Shown here piece after piece: positions 34,143-45,759 of a stretch of 64,000 nt of DNA. The notes beneath the pieces are model-generated. The model was not told where the DNA came from. It worked only from the letters and a program-made list of their open reading frames with translations, and made no database searches. The DNA is from Persicaria tinctoria (lineage: Eukaryota > Streptophyta > Magnoliopsida > Caryophyllales > Polygonaceae). The stretch covers positions 4,280,188-4,344,187 of the forward strand of contig JBANSL010000013.1 of NCBI GenBank assembly GCA_037127255.1. Reading direction: 5' to 3'. The position numbers and the translations under genes are program-made. Each line of letters opens with the position of its first letter. Position 1 is the stretch's first letter.

Positions 34143-34633
34143 ATGGCACCATCGGGTGTTGATAAGGGGAAAAAACCAATGGTAGCAGAAGATCCTGCTC
34201 CTAAAAAGTCTAAAACCCGAAAGGGGATATCTATGCCGGAGGGCTCTAAACTCCCTGAGGAGATTCCAGACTCCAATGAGGCTCTTGAGGAAAGACTGAA
34301 GTCAAAGGCTGAGAAGAGATTCAAGAGAAGGACGATCAATCGAGAAAAGCTCATAGCGCTCCAAGGGAAGGTCCAGGAAAACATCTCGGCTTTAAACCAC
34401 TCTTCCCTCTTTGCCACCATTATTGGAGACCCTATGGAGGCAAAGGAGGTGAGAAAGCGTATCAGGTATGTATGGAAGTTTTTATCGGGTGGTTTCCAAC
34501 TCATTCCAGTTGCAAACAACTGGTTTGAGTTGCGATTTGATATGGCTGAGGATCGCTCGATGGTTTGGGACAATCGCCCCTACCATGTCTCGGGCCAACT
34601 AATCCTCCTTCGTCCATGGAGGCTGGAATTTGA
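34143..34633 (+). pseudogene. L1 ORF1, first part (DUF4283), interrupted by a solo LTR
   Basis: ORF1 proteins bind L1 RNA. The ATG at 34143 starts MAPSGVDKGKKP, a basic N-terminus, then the DUF4283 domain (FATIIGDPMEAKEVRKRI, FEL.FDMAEDR, YHVSGQLILLRPW). The longer upstream frame from 33453 is leader sequence. The gene breaks at codon TTT GA|T, where the LTR inserted. The missing part resumes at 36196. With the LTR and one target copy discounted, both parts make a single 532-residue frame. Confidence 0.85.
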
Positions 34634-36190
34634 TGATAGCGTCTATTCTAGCATTATCTTTGAGCACTCTTGGGTAGAGTTTAGGGCATTTTACTAGAGT
34701 ATTCTACCTATTTCTTAGCCCTTTGTGTCCCATTTCGAGGAATCGGTGTCTACCGATAGTTTGTTGTGATTTCAGGTACTTTTGAGCAGTTTTGGAGCCG
34801 ATTCAAGAGCTAAAGGATAAGGAGGTGATTAGAGGCGCTTCCATGTGGAAATAAATCATCAAAGACGGGCTAAAGAGGTCGAGAGATGAGCAAAAATATG
34901 AGACAAGATGCAAGCATATCAAGTGAATCACTCATAGGAGCTCAGACGATGTAGCACGACTCGCGTGATGGCCTTCACAAGGGAATTTGTGCAATTTTCA
35001 GCTTCAGCATGCTGTCACGACTCGTGGGAGGCCTTCACGAGTCGTGACAGATAAACTCATCTCTTTGAGGCGTCTGCAAGCTGTCACGACCCGTGACAGA
35101 CTCTTCACGAGTCGTGACAGTGCCAGATCAGCCCAACCTTTCACATTTCCGTGTTTGTTTGGATGAATTAAAACCTTGGTAATTTCCAGATTTTTTTTGG
35201 GGGGGGGGGGGTTACGTTTTGTTTTTTGGAGAGCTCAGGTCGAAGTTCGATAGTGGGGGTTGAGCTTTTGGTGAACTTTGGAGACTAGGACTTTGGAGAA
35301 AACAACTTGTTCGATCTATCAAATTTCGGTAAATTCCATTTTCATCTCTATTGTTCTATGTTTGTCTTGTCGAATTTGATTGAATCAAGCATGTACTTTT
35401 CCATGAGTCGCTAGATCTCTTGTTCTAGGGTCGGGGTGATCCCGGCGATGCGGAAATAGACTCGTTCTTAGTATCGTTTGATTGATTTCTGATTTTGTTT
35501 GGTGATTTAATCCTATTTCGCCAGCCCTAATCGATGAGAATTGGTTAGAACTGATTTTGGGTTTGAAATCGAAAGACTAAGACCCTAAATTGGAATTTAG
35601 ATGGTGATGATAGGCCGAAAGGCTATTTGATCCATTGGAACCATAGGATTAAACTCGAAATTTAGTGGATCGAAAGTGAAATTGAACTTCTTGAGGATTT
35701 ATAGATTGTTATATATATTCTAGATGATCGTTATATCAATTGAGACCGAAAGGCGAAATTGATGTGATTTTCATTTAGAATTCTAAGCACTTAAGGGTTC
35801 TAAATTGGTTGCTTGAAACCAAAAGGAGATCGTTAACCAATTTAGACACATTCGCTTCGATTCCGAAAGGAGCTTTGCGATTACCTTAGACAGTCTACCT
35901 TTACTTTTGAGTTAGAAATCGTTCAAGCGAGAATATATTTTGGTCTATTGACGATGCATCGTTGGTGAATCCCTAGACCTAGAATATCTTCCATACATAT
36001 ATTTCTCATTATTTTTTACCGGTGTTTTCTATTTTTATACACACATTTCCCCTTAAATTGTTCGTTACTTTTGGGCTTAGTCGAACTAGTTTGAAATTGA
36101 CAATCGATATTCCTCCGGTCCTTGTGGATACGACACTTGATTACTACAACTGAATCCCATACACTTGTGGGTGTAGGTTTTATCCTATCA
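34634..36190. mobile_element. Solo LTR (1557 bp) inside L1 ORF1
   Basis: It starts TGATAG and ends CTATCA, with 5-bp target duplications TTTGA at 34629-34633 and 36191-36195. There is no internal retroelement coding. The long length and the GTGGATACGACACTTG-type end suggest an Athila/Tat-like Gypsy LTR. The interior has repeated CACGACTCGTG-like palindromes at about 34960-35120 and a long G run near 35200. Orientation is probably plus, by analogy of that end with Athila LTRs. Confidence 0.88.
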
Positions 36191-36195
36191 TTTGA

Positions 36196-37303
36196 TCCAT
36201 GGGCGGAGCCTGTCACTGTCCTTGATTTGTGGATTCGGTTTCCTTGGTTACCATCCAAATATGTCCATGATGATATATTACGTGATATTGTTGAGGAGAA
36301 TAACCTTGGTCAGATTATCAAAATTGCTGCTTTCAACTCTAAGGGGGCGAGGTACAGGTACCCCCGTGTCTGTGTATCGGTTGATATTACTCAGATTTCT
36401 GGAAAAAGGGTGTTTGTTGTTAATGAGCTGGGAGAGGTTGAGTCGTTCCCTATTTGGTTTGAGGATTTTCCTCAAGGTTGTGGAAGTTGTGGTGATGCTA
36501 ACCACTCCTTTGATGAGTGTCCAAGGAGGAACCTCTGCAATGCCCCTGCTCCTGTTGTGCAGCCGCCTGTGCAGGAGGAGGTGGCCAATGATGGCAAGCC
36601 TGATGGGGAGACTGCTGGTGAGTGGATCAAAGTGGCTTCCAAGAAGCCTGTCTCTATTCCTCCTCCCATGTTTGGGTATCCCAAATCTGAGCTATTGTCA
36701 TGCTTTGGGATGAATGTGCCTATATCTTCTGATTCATCACCCTCGAGGTCCTCCGGAAGATCTGCTGATGCTTCTAGGACCAATTCTGTAGTTGTTCAAG
36801 AGGAAATCCATGATGCTACTGCTATCTCCCCAACCTTGCCCATGGTCTTGCCCCTCCCATTAGCGGTTGTTCCCCCAGATGATGAGCTTCCTCCTCCAAA
36901 AGCGGAATTGCAACCCGATCCTTATTTTTGGGCTGCCGACGATGATGACAACATGGAGTTTGATGAGGATGAGTTTATGGATGAGATACTGATGGGTGAT
37001 GGACTTGCTGATCCTGGATTAACCCAGGCCGACTATGATGCCTTGCTTCTGAATGTACCACCATCTGTGGAATTCACTTTGCCTGACCTGTCCAGGCCGG
37101 ATCGCCTTGCTGCATCCATCCAGGAGCATTTCCATACTCCTAATGCATCCCCATCAGTGGCGAGAGAGCTTGAGCAGCTGGATATGGGAGGAAACTCTAA
37201 GTCTGAGTCTGGGAAGCGTAAAATTAAGATCGAGGAGGGCGATTCCGCTTGTTCCACTCTTACTCTGATGGGTGGCAGCGCTAAGAAGGGTAAGCATGAG
37301 TAG
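36196..37303 (+). pseudogene. L1 ORF1, second part with CCHC knuckle
   Basis: It continues the DUF4283 domain (LWIRFPWLPSKY, GQIIKIAAFNSKG, YPRVCVSVD). A CX2CX4HX4C zinc knuckle follows around 36478-36520 (CGSCGDANHSFDEC). An acidic Pro/Asp-rich tail ends in a basic patch at TAG 37301-37303. No stops break it, so the LTR is the main lesion in ORF1. Confidence 0.88.
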
Positions 37304-38261
37304 ACCATGGGTGTGGTGGCGATGGGTCGAGCTGTCTGATGGTTGGTTGCTCCTCTCTGCCATGAAAATAACAAAACCATCTCTTTTGGATCCTATGTCA
37401 GCTGGTGGTTTTCTTATGATCATGTTTCTCTTTAATGTTCTATGTCTAGTAGGTTGCCATGAATGGGCATTATCTTTTCTAGTTAAGGCTATCGGTTGGT
37501 TAAGTATGAAGTGTCGTATGATGAATTGCAATGTGTCTTGGGTATCTTTTGCTTGTACATTGATGTTCACCCGAGATTATCTAGATAAGAAGTATGTAGC
37601 TACTTGTGAGATGTGTTCTCTATCAGTAATTAATAAAAAAATGGAGATTTCTAGTGGTATTTATTCGAGCTAAGTTTATTTCTTTAATTGTATCTGATCC
37701 CTTGTACAGTTTAGATTTATTCAAAAGAGGTAACAGGACAATTCACATTGGTAGTTTGCTTGAAATCAACCCGCTCTGGGCTAGTCAGCTTAAGATAAAA
37801 ATTATAAAGTCAATTACTCATAGCATAACTAAGTATAATAGTTATCCACACCTTGAAAGGCTAAAACATCATTGTTATTGCTTCATTGTCCAATATATCT
37901 TTAAAACTCTATATCCATTAATCTCCAAACAACACTTGAAAAGAAGAAACGTAACATACATCACCAATTATTACCCACATAAGCAAAATATAATATACTT
38001 AGACGATACTCTTAACATCCACAATCACTCAAATGAGTGTATAAAGGCAAAAAATGAATTTCAAAGATTAAAACATATGTATACCTCAAAAGAAATAGAG
38101 TGCAAAGTAATAAATAGTAAAAACCATACGACCAGATTTATTGTTATAAAGATAAAATTAGTTTTCAAAAATTCGCAAAAATTTAAAATCTTATTGAGGA
38201 AAATGTTTCTGGCCCATGTTCCTACATATCCGGGTAGGTATGGGCTTATGAGTAGTTTATC

Positions 38262-41200
38262 ATGAAAATCTGCTTCTGGAATGCTAGAGGAATCGGTAAT
38301 AAGAACCTATGGGCAGAACTCAAAGCCATGAGGATCAATGACCACATACAATTAATCGCCCTCGCAGAAACTAAAACAGAAAAAATTCCGGATGAGAAAA
38401 CATGGAGGAATATTGGGTTTACTAATGCCGTTTGGTCCCCGGCGTGTGGTCGTGCAGGTGGCCTCGGCATTCTATGGAATGAGAACAAGCTCTCAAATGA
38501 ACAGATCTCAGTAAACATCCATCTGTCGCGTATTATCAGTCTTAACTACGAAAATTCTGAGAAAAACTTCTTCTGTTCTATTTATATTGTGTATGGGCCT
38601 CCACAAGAAAACAACAAAGACTCCTTCTGGGATACTTTGACAAACTTAATAGTTATGACAAACTTAATAGTTAATGAAACAAGACCATGTATGATAATCG
38701 GGGATTTAAATGAGATAGGATCAAGTATAGAGAAATCGGGTGGAGCAGAGAATAATGGACGAAGGTTTCAACGACTTACAAATTTTAAAAATATATGCTC
38801 TCTTATTGATCTTCCTACGACCGGAAATTTATTCACATGGCGAAAGAAAGTAGATGGTGAAGACAATATATTGGAAAAACTGGATAGAGTCCTGGTCCAC
38901 CACCAAATGCTAGAAACATTTCCAGAACTACAAACAATTAACGGTGCTTTCTCCTTATATGATCACTGCCCTATATATATAGAGATACCAACGGTGAATG
39001 AATTTAAACCATCACCCTTTAAATTTGAGAACGTGTGGATGCAAAGAAAAGAATTTCGGAATATAGTCAAACAATCATGGCGAGCCTCGTGTCAGGGGTC
39101 TGCAATGTTTAAAGTAATATACAAAACAAAGATTCTAAAAAAGAAGGCAAAAGATTGGAATAAGACAACATTTGGGAATATATTCCGTCAATTACCTGAA
39201 GTGGAGAAAAAACTTATTGAGATTCAACATACGGACAATACATCACAAGCGAGAAATACAACTCAAAAAGAGAAAATGCTTATTAAAAAGAAGGAGAGTT
39301 TACTGCAATATCAAAAAGCTTTCTGGAGCCAACGAGCCAAGGCAAAGCATCTCGTGCTAGCCGATTCTAACACTGTGTATTATCACCGGGTAGCAACAGG
39401 GAGAAGAAATAGAAAAATAATCAAAAGCCTTACTTCGGCAGATGGGACACACATTACCGGGAGTACTAATATAAGGGAGGAGCTCCAGAAAGATTTCGAA
39501 CGGCGATTTACAAGCAGTATGGATAACACTACTAGTCTAATCCCATATCTTGACGTCATCAGTAACGAAATCACTTATGAAGAAAATGAGTCCCTTATTG
39601 CGTCACCATCCAATGGCGAAATCAAAAGGGCTGTATTCAATCTAGGATCAAATAAATCTCCGGGACCGGACGGCATGATAGCAGAATTTTATAAAAATTA
39701 CTGGGACATAATTGGAAATGACATAATATGTGCAGTGAAAGGTTTTTTCCACTCTGGAAAAATACTACGACAAATAAACCACACTTTTATCACTCTCCTG
39801 CCAAAATGTGAAAATCCATGCAAAAGTACGGACTACAGACCTATTAGCTTATGCTCAACATTATATAAAATTATCTCAAAAATTTTAACTGAAAGCCTAA
39901 AGTTAGTCATGGGAAAACTCATTCATCCGCTTCAAGGTGCATTTGTGGCTGATAGATCAATCCAAGATAATGTCCTCATAGCACATGAAATATTTCATTC
40001 TTTTCGAAATAGAAAAGGAAAAGATGGATGGCTAGCAATTAAATTAGACATGGAAAAAGCCTATGACAGGGTTGATTGGAATTTTACTCGATTAGTCCTG
40101 CTAAAGTTTAGATTCCATCAGAAGTTTGTAGACCTGATTATGGAGTGTGTAACCACGGTATCTTTCTCTGTTCTGGTCAACAACGAACCAACATCAATTT
40201 TTAAGCCATCAAGAGGCATTCGTCAGGGCGACCCCCTCTCCCCATTCTTGTTTATCCTCGGAGCAGAAGTCTTAGCGAGAAAACTTCAAAGGGAAGCAAA
40301 TTCTATAGAAAAGTTGATTGGGTTTCCCTGTGGGCTACGAATCCCCCGCATCCCATTCCTCGCATTTGCAGATGATATAATTATTTTTTCTAAAGGTAAC
40401 CTAACTGCTTGCCAAAAGGTTATCATAAATCGGCTTTCCAAGTCACCACCGGTATACCCAGAACCAGAATCCCGCTTATTGAAGGATGCTTGAGTATATC
40501 AAAGGAGATAAATCTGGATAAGTATCTAGGGTGTCCCATAATAAACGGTAGAGTAAACAAATCTACATTTGAAGATATAGTCATCAAATCCGCAAACCAG
40601 CTAACAAAATGGAGAGCTGATTCCCTATCACAGCAAGGACGAGCGACGCTTATTGCATCGAATTTATCATCAAAACCCATCTATGCTATGCAAAACTTCA
40701 TGCTCCCATCCCACATTCATAACAAATTAGATCAAATTAATAGGTCTTTCTTTTGGAATAAGGATCTAAGCTACAAACCGCTCATTAGCTGGGACAAAAT
40801 TTGTAAACAAAAACATCAGGGAGGAATGGGTCTCCGAAAGTCAAAACACATGAACGATGCACTTCAGTTAAAGCTTCTCTGGAAAATATTGGCAGAGCCA
40901 GACAATACATGGGTAAAAATTATTCACTATAAGTATCTCAAAACTGAAAATCTGTTAAATTATAAAAAGGTAGGTAACTCATCCTGGCAATGGGCCAAAT
41001 TAAGTTCACTTATACCAGAATTTAAGCGGGGGCTAGCATGGGTTGTGGGCAATGGAAGGACGATCTGTTTCTGGAAGGACAACTGGTTACAAAAATCAAA
41101 ACTAATACAGAATTGCATCTGCCTAGATAGAATTGACATCAATGAGAAAGTCAGTGAATACATTACCAATAATAAGTGGAATTATGATAAATTGAGATCA

Positions 41201-42364
41201 GTTTTGGACCAAGAAACTGCCGACCAAATCATAGCGACTCCCCTTCCAATTCACCCGATTGAGGATCGGCTGTACTGGGGGCCTGCGAAAAAAGGTTGGT
41301 TCACCACATCTAGTGCTTACAACCATTGTACACAATCCTCAAATGAATACAAAGATGAATGTGCTTGGGTCTGGGGGGTTAATGCTCCCCCAAAAATTAA
41401 AAATTTTCTGTGGAAACTGGGCCATAACGGCCTCCCAACCGCCGGAAGACTTGCTGCTAGAGGAGTTGCGGTTCCCCCATACTGCTCGATATGTAATCAC
41501 CACAATGAAGATGCGATTCACCTATTTTTTGAGTGCAGATTTTGTCAGTGTTCCCATAACCTACATCCACGACACATGGACCAAGTAAACAGAATTATAT
41601 CTACGTCTAGAAACCTCAGACAAGTGATGACCTACTTTGGACAATCCCTCTCTGGTAAGGAAAAGACTGAACTAGCATTCAGCTGGTGGACGGTGTGGAA
41701 TACACGAAATAGATACATTTTCAGGAATGAAAAGTTGCCATCTTTGGATGGTTTTAATAAGCAAGTCTATACACAAAAATCAAATTGGGAGTCGGCTAAT
41801 CAAGAAAATAAAGAGTTCAATCGAAGGAAGATATTTAAACCAACTAGCGAGAAAATTCTGCGAGACAAACCAATTAAAAGAGTAGCCAAATGGAGAAAAC
41901 CGCCAAATAGATATCATAAACTAAATTTTGATGGAGCGGCAAAACCTAACAGAGAATCTTCCATAGGGTTCATTATTCGGGACGCTAAAGGAAATCCGGT
42001 AGAAATAGGAGGAAAGCATACTGGTATACAAACCCCAATTATGGCCGAAGGACTGGCCCTTCGAGAAGGTATACTCCGAGCAATTGATCTTAACGTAGAA
42101 AATCTTATTATCGAAGGAGATTCTCTAATAATAATTAACTATTTCAAAAAAGGAATTGCATGTCCGTGGGAAATTGAACTTCTGCTTTCGGACGTGAAAT
42201 GCCTTCTCCGACACTTTAAGTCTGTCTCCTTTTCTCATATTTACTGTAGTGGTAATAAAGTGGCTGATAAGGTTGCACATCTTAGCCACTACCGCTCTAG
42301 TATGAGAGCATATACAACTGATCCCGGTCTTATGGACCTCATCCGAAAGGATGCTTTCGGTTAA
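38262..42364 (+). pseudogene. L1 ORF2: AP endonuclease, reverse transcriptase, zf-RVT, RNase H (one frame break)
   Basis: ORF2 nicks target DNA and copies the L1 RNA. From MKICFWNARGIGN the endonuclease shows LAETKT, VYGPP, IIGDLNE and DHCPI. RT begins near 39640 with NKSPGPDG, LLPK, YRPISL, LDMEKAYDRVDW, GIRQGDPLSPFLF and the catalytic FADDIIIF near 40370. Just after it the frame changes: the first frame stops at TGA 40491-40493 and the second is in use from about 40420 (YHKSAF). The usual region between the two motifs is shortened, suggesting a small deletion. zf-RVT (DRLYWGPAKKGWFTTSSAY, about 41265) and RNase H (LNFDGAAKPN, IIEGDSLIIIN, about 41930-42280) follow intact to TAA 42362-42364. 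Confidence 0.92.
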
Positions 42365-42415
42365 ACTCACTCTTTTGTGGGTAACCGAATCTTTACCTAA
42401 TAAAAAAAAAAAAAA
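42356..42415 (+). other. L1 3' end: hairpin, TTACC box and poly(A)
   Basis: TTCGGTTA (42356-42363) pairs perfectly with TAACCGAA (42382-42389). The stem overlaps the ORF2 stop codon. TCTTTACCTAAT and the A run follow. Confidence 0.75.
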
Positions 42416-42428
42416 AGGCATAGGATAG

Positions 42429-43289
42429 AAAAACCTAATTAGCTAATAAATAGACCATCAAAATCAGAAGCGGTCACAGGATGTTGGGGATGTCCAGCCT
42501 CTCCAAAAGAAAAAAAAAATACTCATTGATCCCTCCGTTAATTGAAACATGACGTTTTACTATTCACCAAGACTTTTTGCTAAAAGTATCATATTTAAAC
42601 CACAATTCATAATTTTCTTTCAATTTTTTTAAGATAACATATTTAAATCAAAATTTCTAATTTAACATGCTAAAAATTCTAAGAAAACATATTTAAATCA
42701 AAATTTCTAATTTTCTTTCAATTTTTTTTTAAAATGCATATATAATTCTATTAATTGTGTTCCTATGAAATTTATCTTTAATAAAAATATCATATTCGAT
42801 ATTTAAACGAACTTAAATTCATCAATATTCAATAGTATAAGTCGGTGTACTACTCCTTTTCTTTTCAATTAATTTTAAAAGTAAAATTTTAATGGTCGTA
42901 AATTTTGGGCTTAGTGTGTGCATGTACATCGTGCACAACCTAGGACCACTTGCTTTAATATCATTCTCTCAAAATGTTTATAAATTGCTATTCACAAAAC
43001 TCGGATTTAAAATGTATTCCATAAGTGAAGCAGGGATTTTTTTTTTTTTAATATTAAAATTGTGTATGATTTCTCATCGATACGTACCATTCAAATATAA
43101 AGTCTATACTCTATAGTATATACTCTGTTCAGTTCTGACTATTGAATTTCATTAACTTTGGATTCCATTTATTCGCCCCTTTTGGGGGAAAAGATTACTC
43201 CCTTTTTGTGAGGCTATGAAGTATTTGTATTGTTGGGAATAAAATCTTTATAAAAAAATAATTAGGTTGAATTTATTTTTTTTTGACGC
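42429..43289. other. AT-rich spacer
   Basis: No gene recognised. Two short copies of CATATTTAAATCAAAATTTC lie near 42640 and 42690. Confidence 0.4.
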
Positions 43290-43790
43290 TGAATAAAGAT
43301 TAGGTCGAGTTAGACGCAGCAGAAGCCCTTCTTAGCGCATCCTTCTGGACGAGAACAAGCAGTTCTGGATCATCCTCACATCAATCGTCGGCAGAGAATG
43401 CATGGGCACTACGAGCAAGATAGTCAGTCACGACATTTGTTTCCCTGAAAATATGACGAATAACAACATAAGAAAATGATGAAATATCTAACAAAATATC
43501 CAATTGTAGCAGCTCGATAGTCCAAGAGCATTTCCAATCCCCCAGTAAAGCCTTTATAACCAGTAAGTTGTCCCATTCGATCTGAAGGTTTACGATCTGC
43601 AATTCCTTAGCGCGTAAAATACTCATTTTGAGGTCAAGGTTTTCAGCAAATACAACGGAGACATTAGTGCAAATAGCCCGATGTAAAGCGACCACCACAC
43701 CCCTAGAGTCTCGGATGACAAATCCATAAGACGCCGATCCGCCCGGAATAACTGATCCGTCGAAATTAGGTTGAAACTTTAATATACTAG
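43290..43790 (-). pseudogene. LINE RNase H fragment with poly(A)
   Basis: The minus strand encodes NFDGSVIPGGSASYGFVIRD, VVALHRA, a VIKALLGDW block, HIFRETNVVTDYLAR and SADD before a stop at 43381. A tail with AATCTTTATTCAGCGTC and a short A run follows. This is the 3' end of a truncated L1. Only about 150 residues remain; upstream domains are absent. Confidence 0.75.
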
Positions 43791-43834
43791 CTTATGCACA
43801 TTACATTTTTTTATATTAACTTGGAATTTATTGG

Positions 43835-44000
43835 GTAAGTCGGAAAGGACCAGCATATAGTATTTAAAGGTCCCCGATTCCGTGATTCGAATCCCGGTCC
43901 CGGTAGCCACTGGAGGGTTTACTTGGTCGTTAACTTCAGGGCATATGGGATTAATCCGTTGCTATTAACCCCAGATACCATGTAAATTCAGGGGAAACTT
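43835..44000 (+). repeat. SINE-like relic
   Basis: GATTCGAATCCCGG (about 43895) resembles a tRNA B box. The following GTTTACTTGGTCGTTAAC and TATGGGATTAATCCG look like plant SINE body sequence as I remember it. No poly(A) or target duplication was identified. Confidence 0.35.
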
Positions 44001-45759
44001 GGAATGTTATTGCCTAATAAGTGTGTCACTCTAATTTTATACTCCTACACAATTTTTTTATTATTATTATGATTAAATGCTTATTTATATTTATTTAACC
44101 TTTGAACTAATCATTAACAAGATAATTTACATGTGGCAAAAGAAGGGGGGAGAAAAAGAAAAAGAAAAAAAAAACCCACATAATATAAATGGAAAAAGGA
44201 AAGGAAATATGATAAATTTAGCTCCAAAAAAGATATCCTAAAAAACAATGTCAATTAAACTGAAAACACTATAGCTAACCAAATTTGTCAATTCCAGCTG
44301 CTCCAATGCAAGGAAGCATAAATTTATAGGACTTTTCATTCCATGATTTTGTTGCTTTTTTTTTCTTCTTCTTTTCCTTTGGTGGAAAATCCAAAATACT
44401 TAAAATCAAGCTATGAAACTATTCCTTACCAAAATAATAATAATAATAAAATGTATGGAACTCCAATGTCCAAATACCAAATCAAGGATTTGTGTTTGTT
44501 CCCACAAAGGAAGAAATCAATTTTAGACAAAGATGTGTAATTAATGTATTCCTTTATACCTTTATGTTAACCTAATTTATTAAATTATTTATTTATTTAT
44601 TGCTTCCAACTTTGTAGCTTTTTTTTAGGTATCAGCTGCTGTTTGCTTTGAAAAAAAGGTTAAAGATGTACACTTTAATATGGTAAACTTGGACCCTCTG
44701 TAGATGATACATCAAATCTTGCTATCTCCTTCTTGGCGTTGTCACTTCACACCTTTAGATCAATTTACCTTAGCATAGATCCTTCGATTTACATATATCA
44801 TAACAACCGCCCTGTAGCCGATTCTACGAAACTAAGTTGTCAATGGATGCTATTTTGCTATAGTTATGAGACTTCATAGATGTTCTTCATTACACATGAT
44901 TGATCAATCGTTTTGTACAATGCACCTACTTGCGCGAGTTTGATGTATGATATATATGCATTTGCTCATACTGAAACGACCGCGATACAGAAATATGTCC
45001 TTTGGTACTATAAGAGCTAGTTCCAAGATTATTAATTCCACAACTTCTTTTTTGCTTTGTCAAGTACATATTGAAATATGGCAAAATGAATCAACTAATC
45101 TATTGTGTGTGATTGCTAAATAGTAAACACTAATGTTGAGTTTTTCTTGTGTTGATGTGGGCCTGAGGCCCAATAAGTTTCTATTGGGTCCAATATGAGA
45201 TGAAGCCCATACGAATTAAGCCCAACTACAGCCCAATATCATATCTTGTTACTGTCACTGATTGTGCTCATCCGGAAACCTGCGCGACTGGGTTTGAGTT
45301 GTGTTAGCTTTGGTTTTGATAGGCTCGATTCATTGACAAATCGAGCTATCTACAGGGCAACGCCTCGCACCAGGTGCAGATCACATGTACAGTGGCGCCC
45401 TCGATCTTCAGCTTGCCAGCCAAATTCACCATCTATTGTCTATTTGTCTTCAATAAGCAATTAACCAACACATGGGAAGTCGCATTTAACAAAGTGTGAC
45501 CGTGAAAGGGGAAGGGAGAAACAGTCTCTTTTCATTGAAGCCAAGAGGTTACAACTTACAAGCCTGCAATAAAAACTATAAGACTATATAGCACCACCCT
45601 CCAAGCCCCAACACTTCAGCGTACGCGTACACTGCACAACAAACCCAGAAGCACAGCAATGGCCAACTCCATGTCGATGGTCCACTACCAACGGAGTAAA
45701 TATGGTTCATATCAGCTCAACTGACAAGTTAAAATGCCAAAAAGAACAGGTTGGAGGCT
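44001..45759. other. Spacer and 3' flank of SMO1
   Basis: AT-rich. A 72-codon ORF (45246-45464) has no known domain. Bases near 45500-45759 probably include the 3' untranslated region of the minus-strand SMO1 gene. Confidence 0.4.

Larger units (their letters stand above)
33414..42415 (+). mobile_element. Full-length L1 LINE with target-site duplications
   Basis: The 13-bp direct repeats AGGCATAGGATAG at 33401-33413 and 42416-42428 bracket a leader, ORF1, ORF2, a short 3' region and poly(A). The whole insert came in by target-primed reverse transcription. It is about 9.0 kb, or 7.4 kb without the solo LTR in ORF1. ORF1 is split by that LTR and ORF2 by a small deletion, so the element is now inactive. 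Confidence 0.9.

Noticed and set aside
43835..44000. Functional tRNA gene at the B-box-like GATTCGAATCCC
   Set aside because: No acceptor or anticodon arms can be folded around it; a SINE-like relic is more likely.
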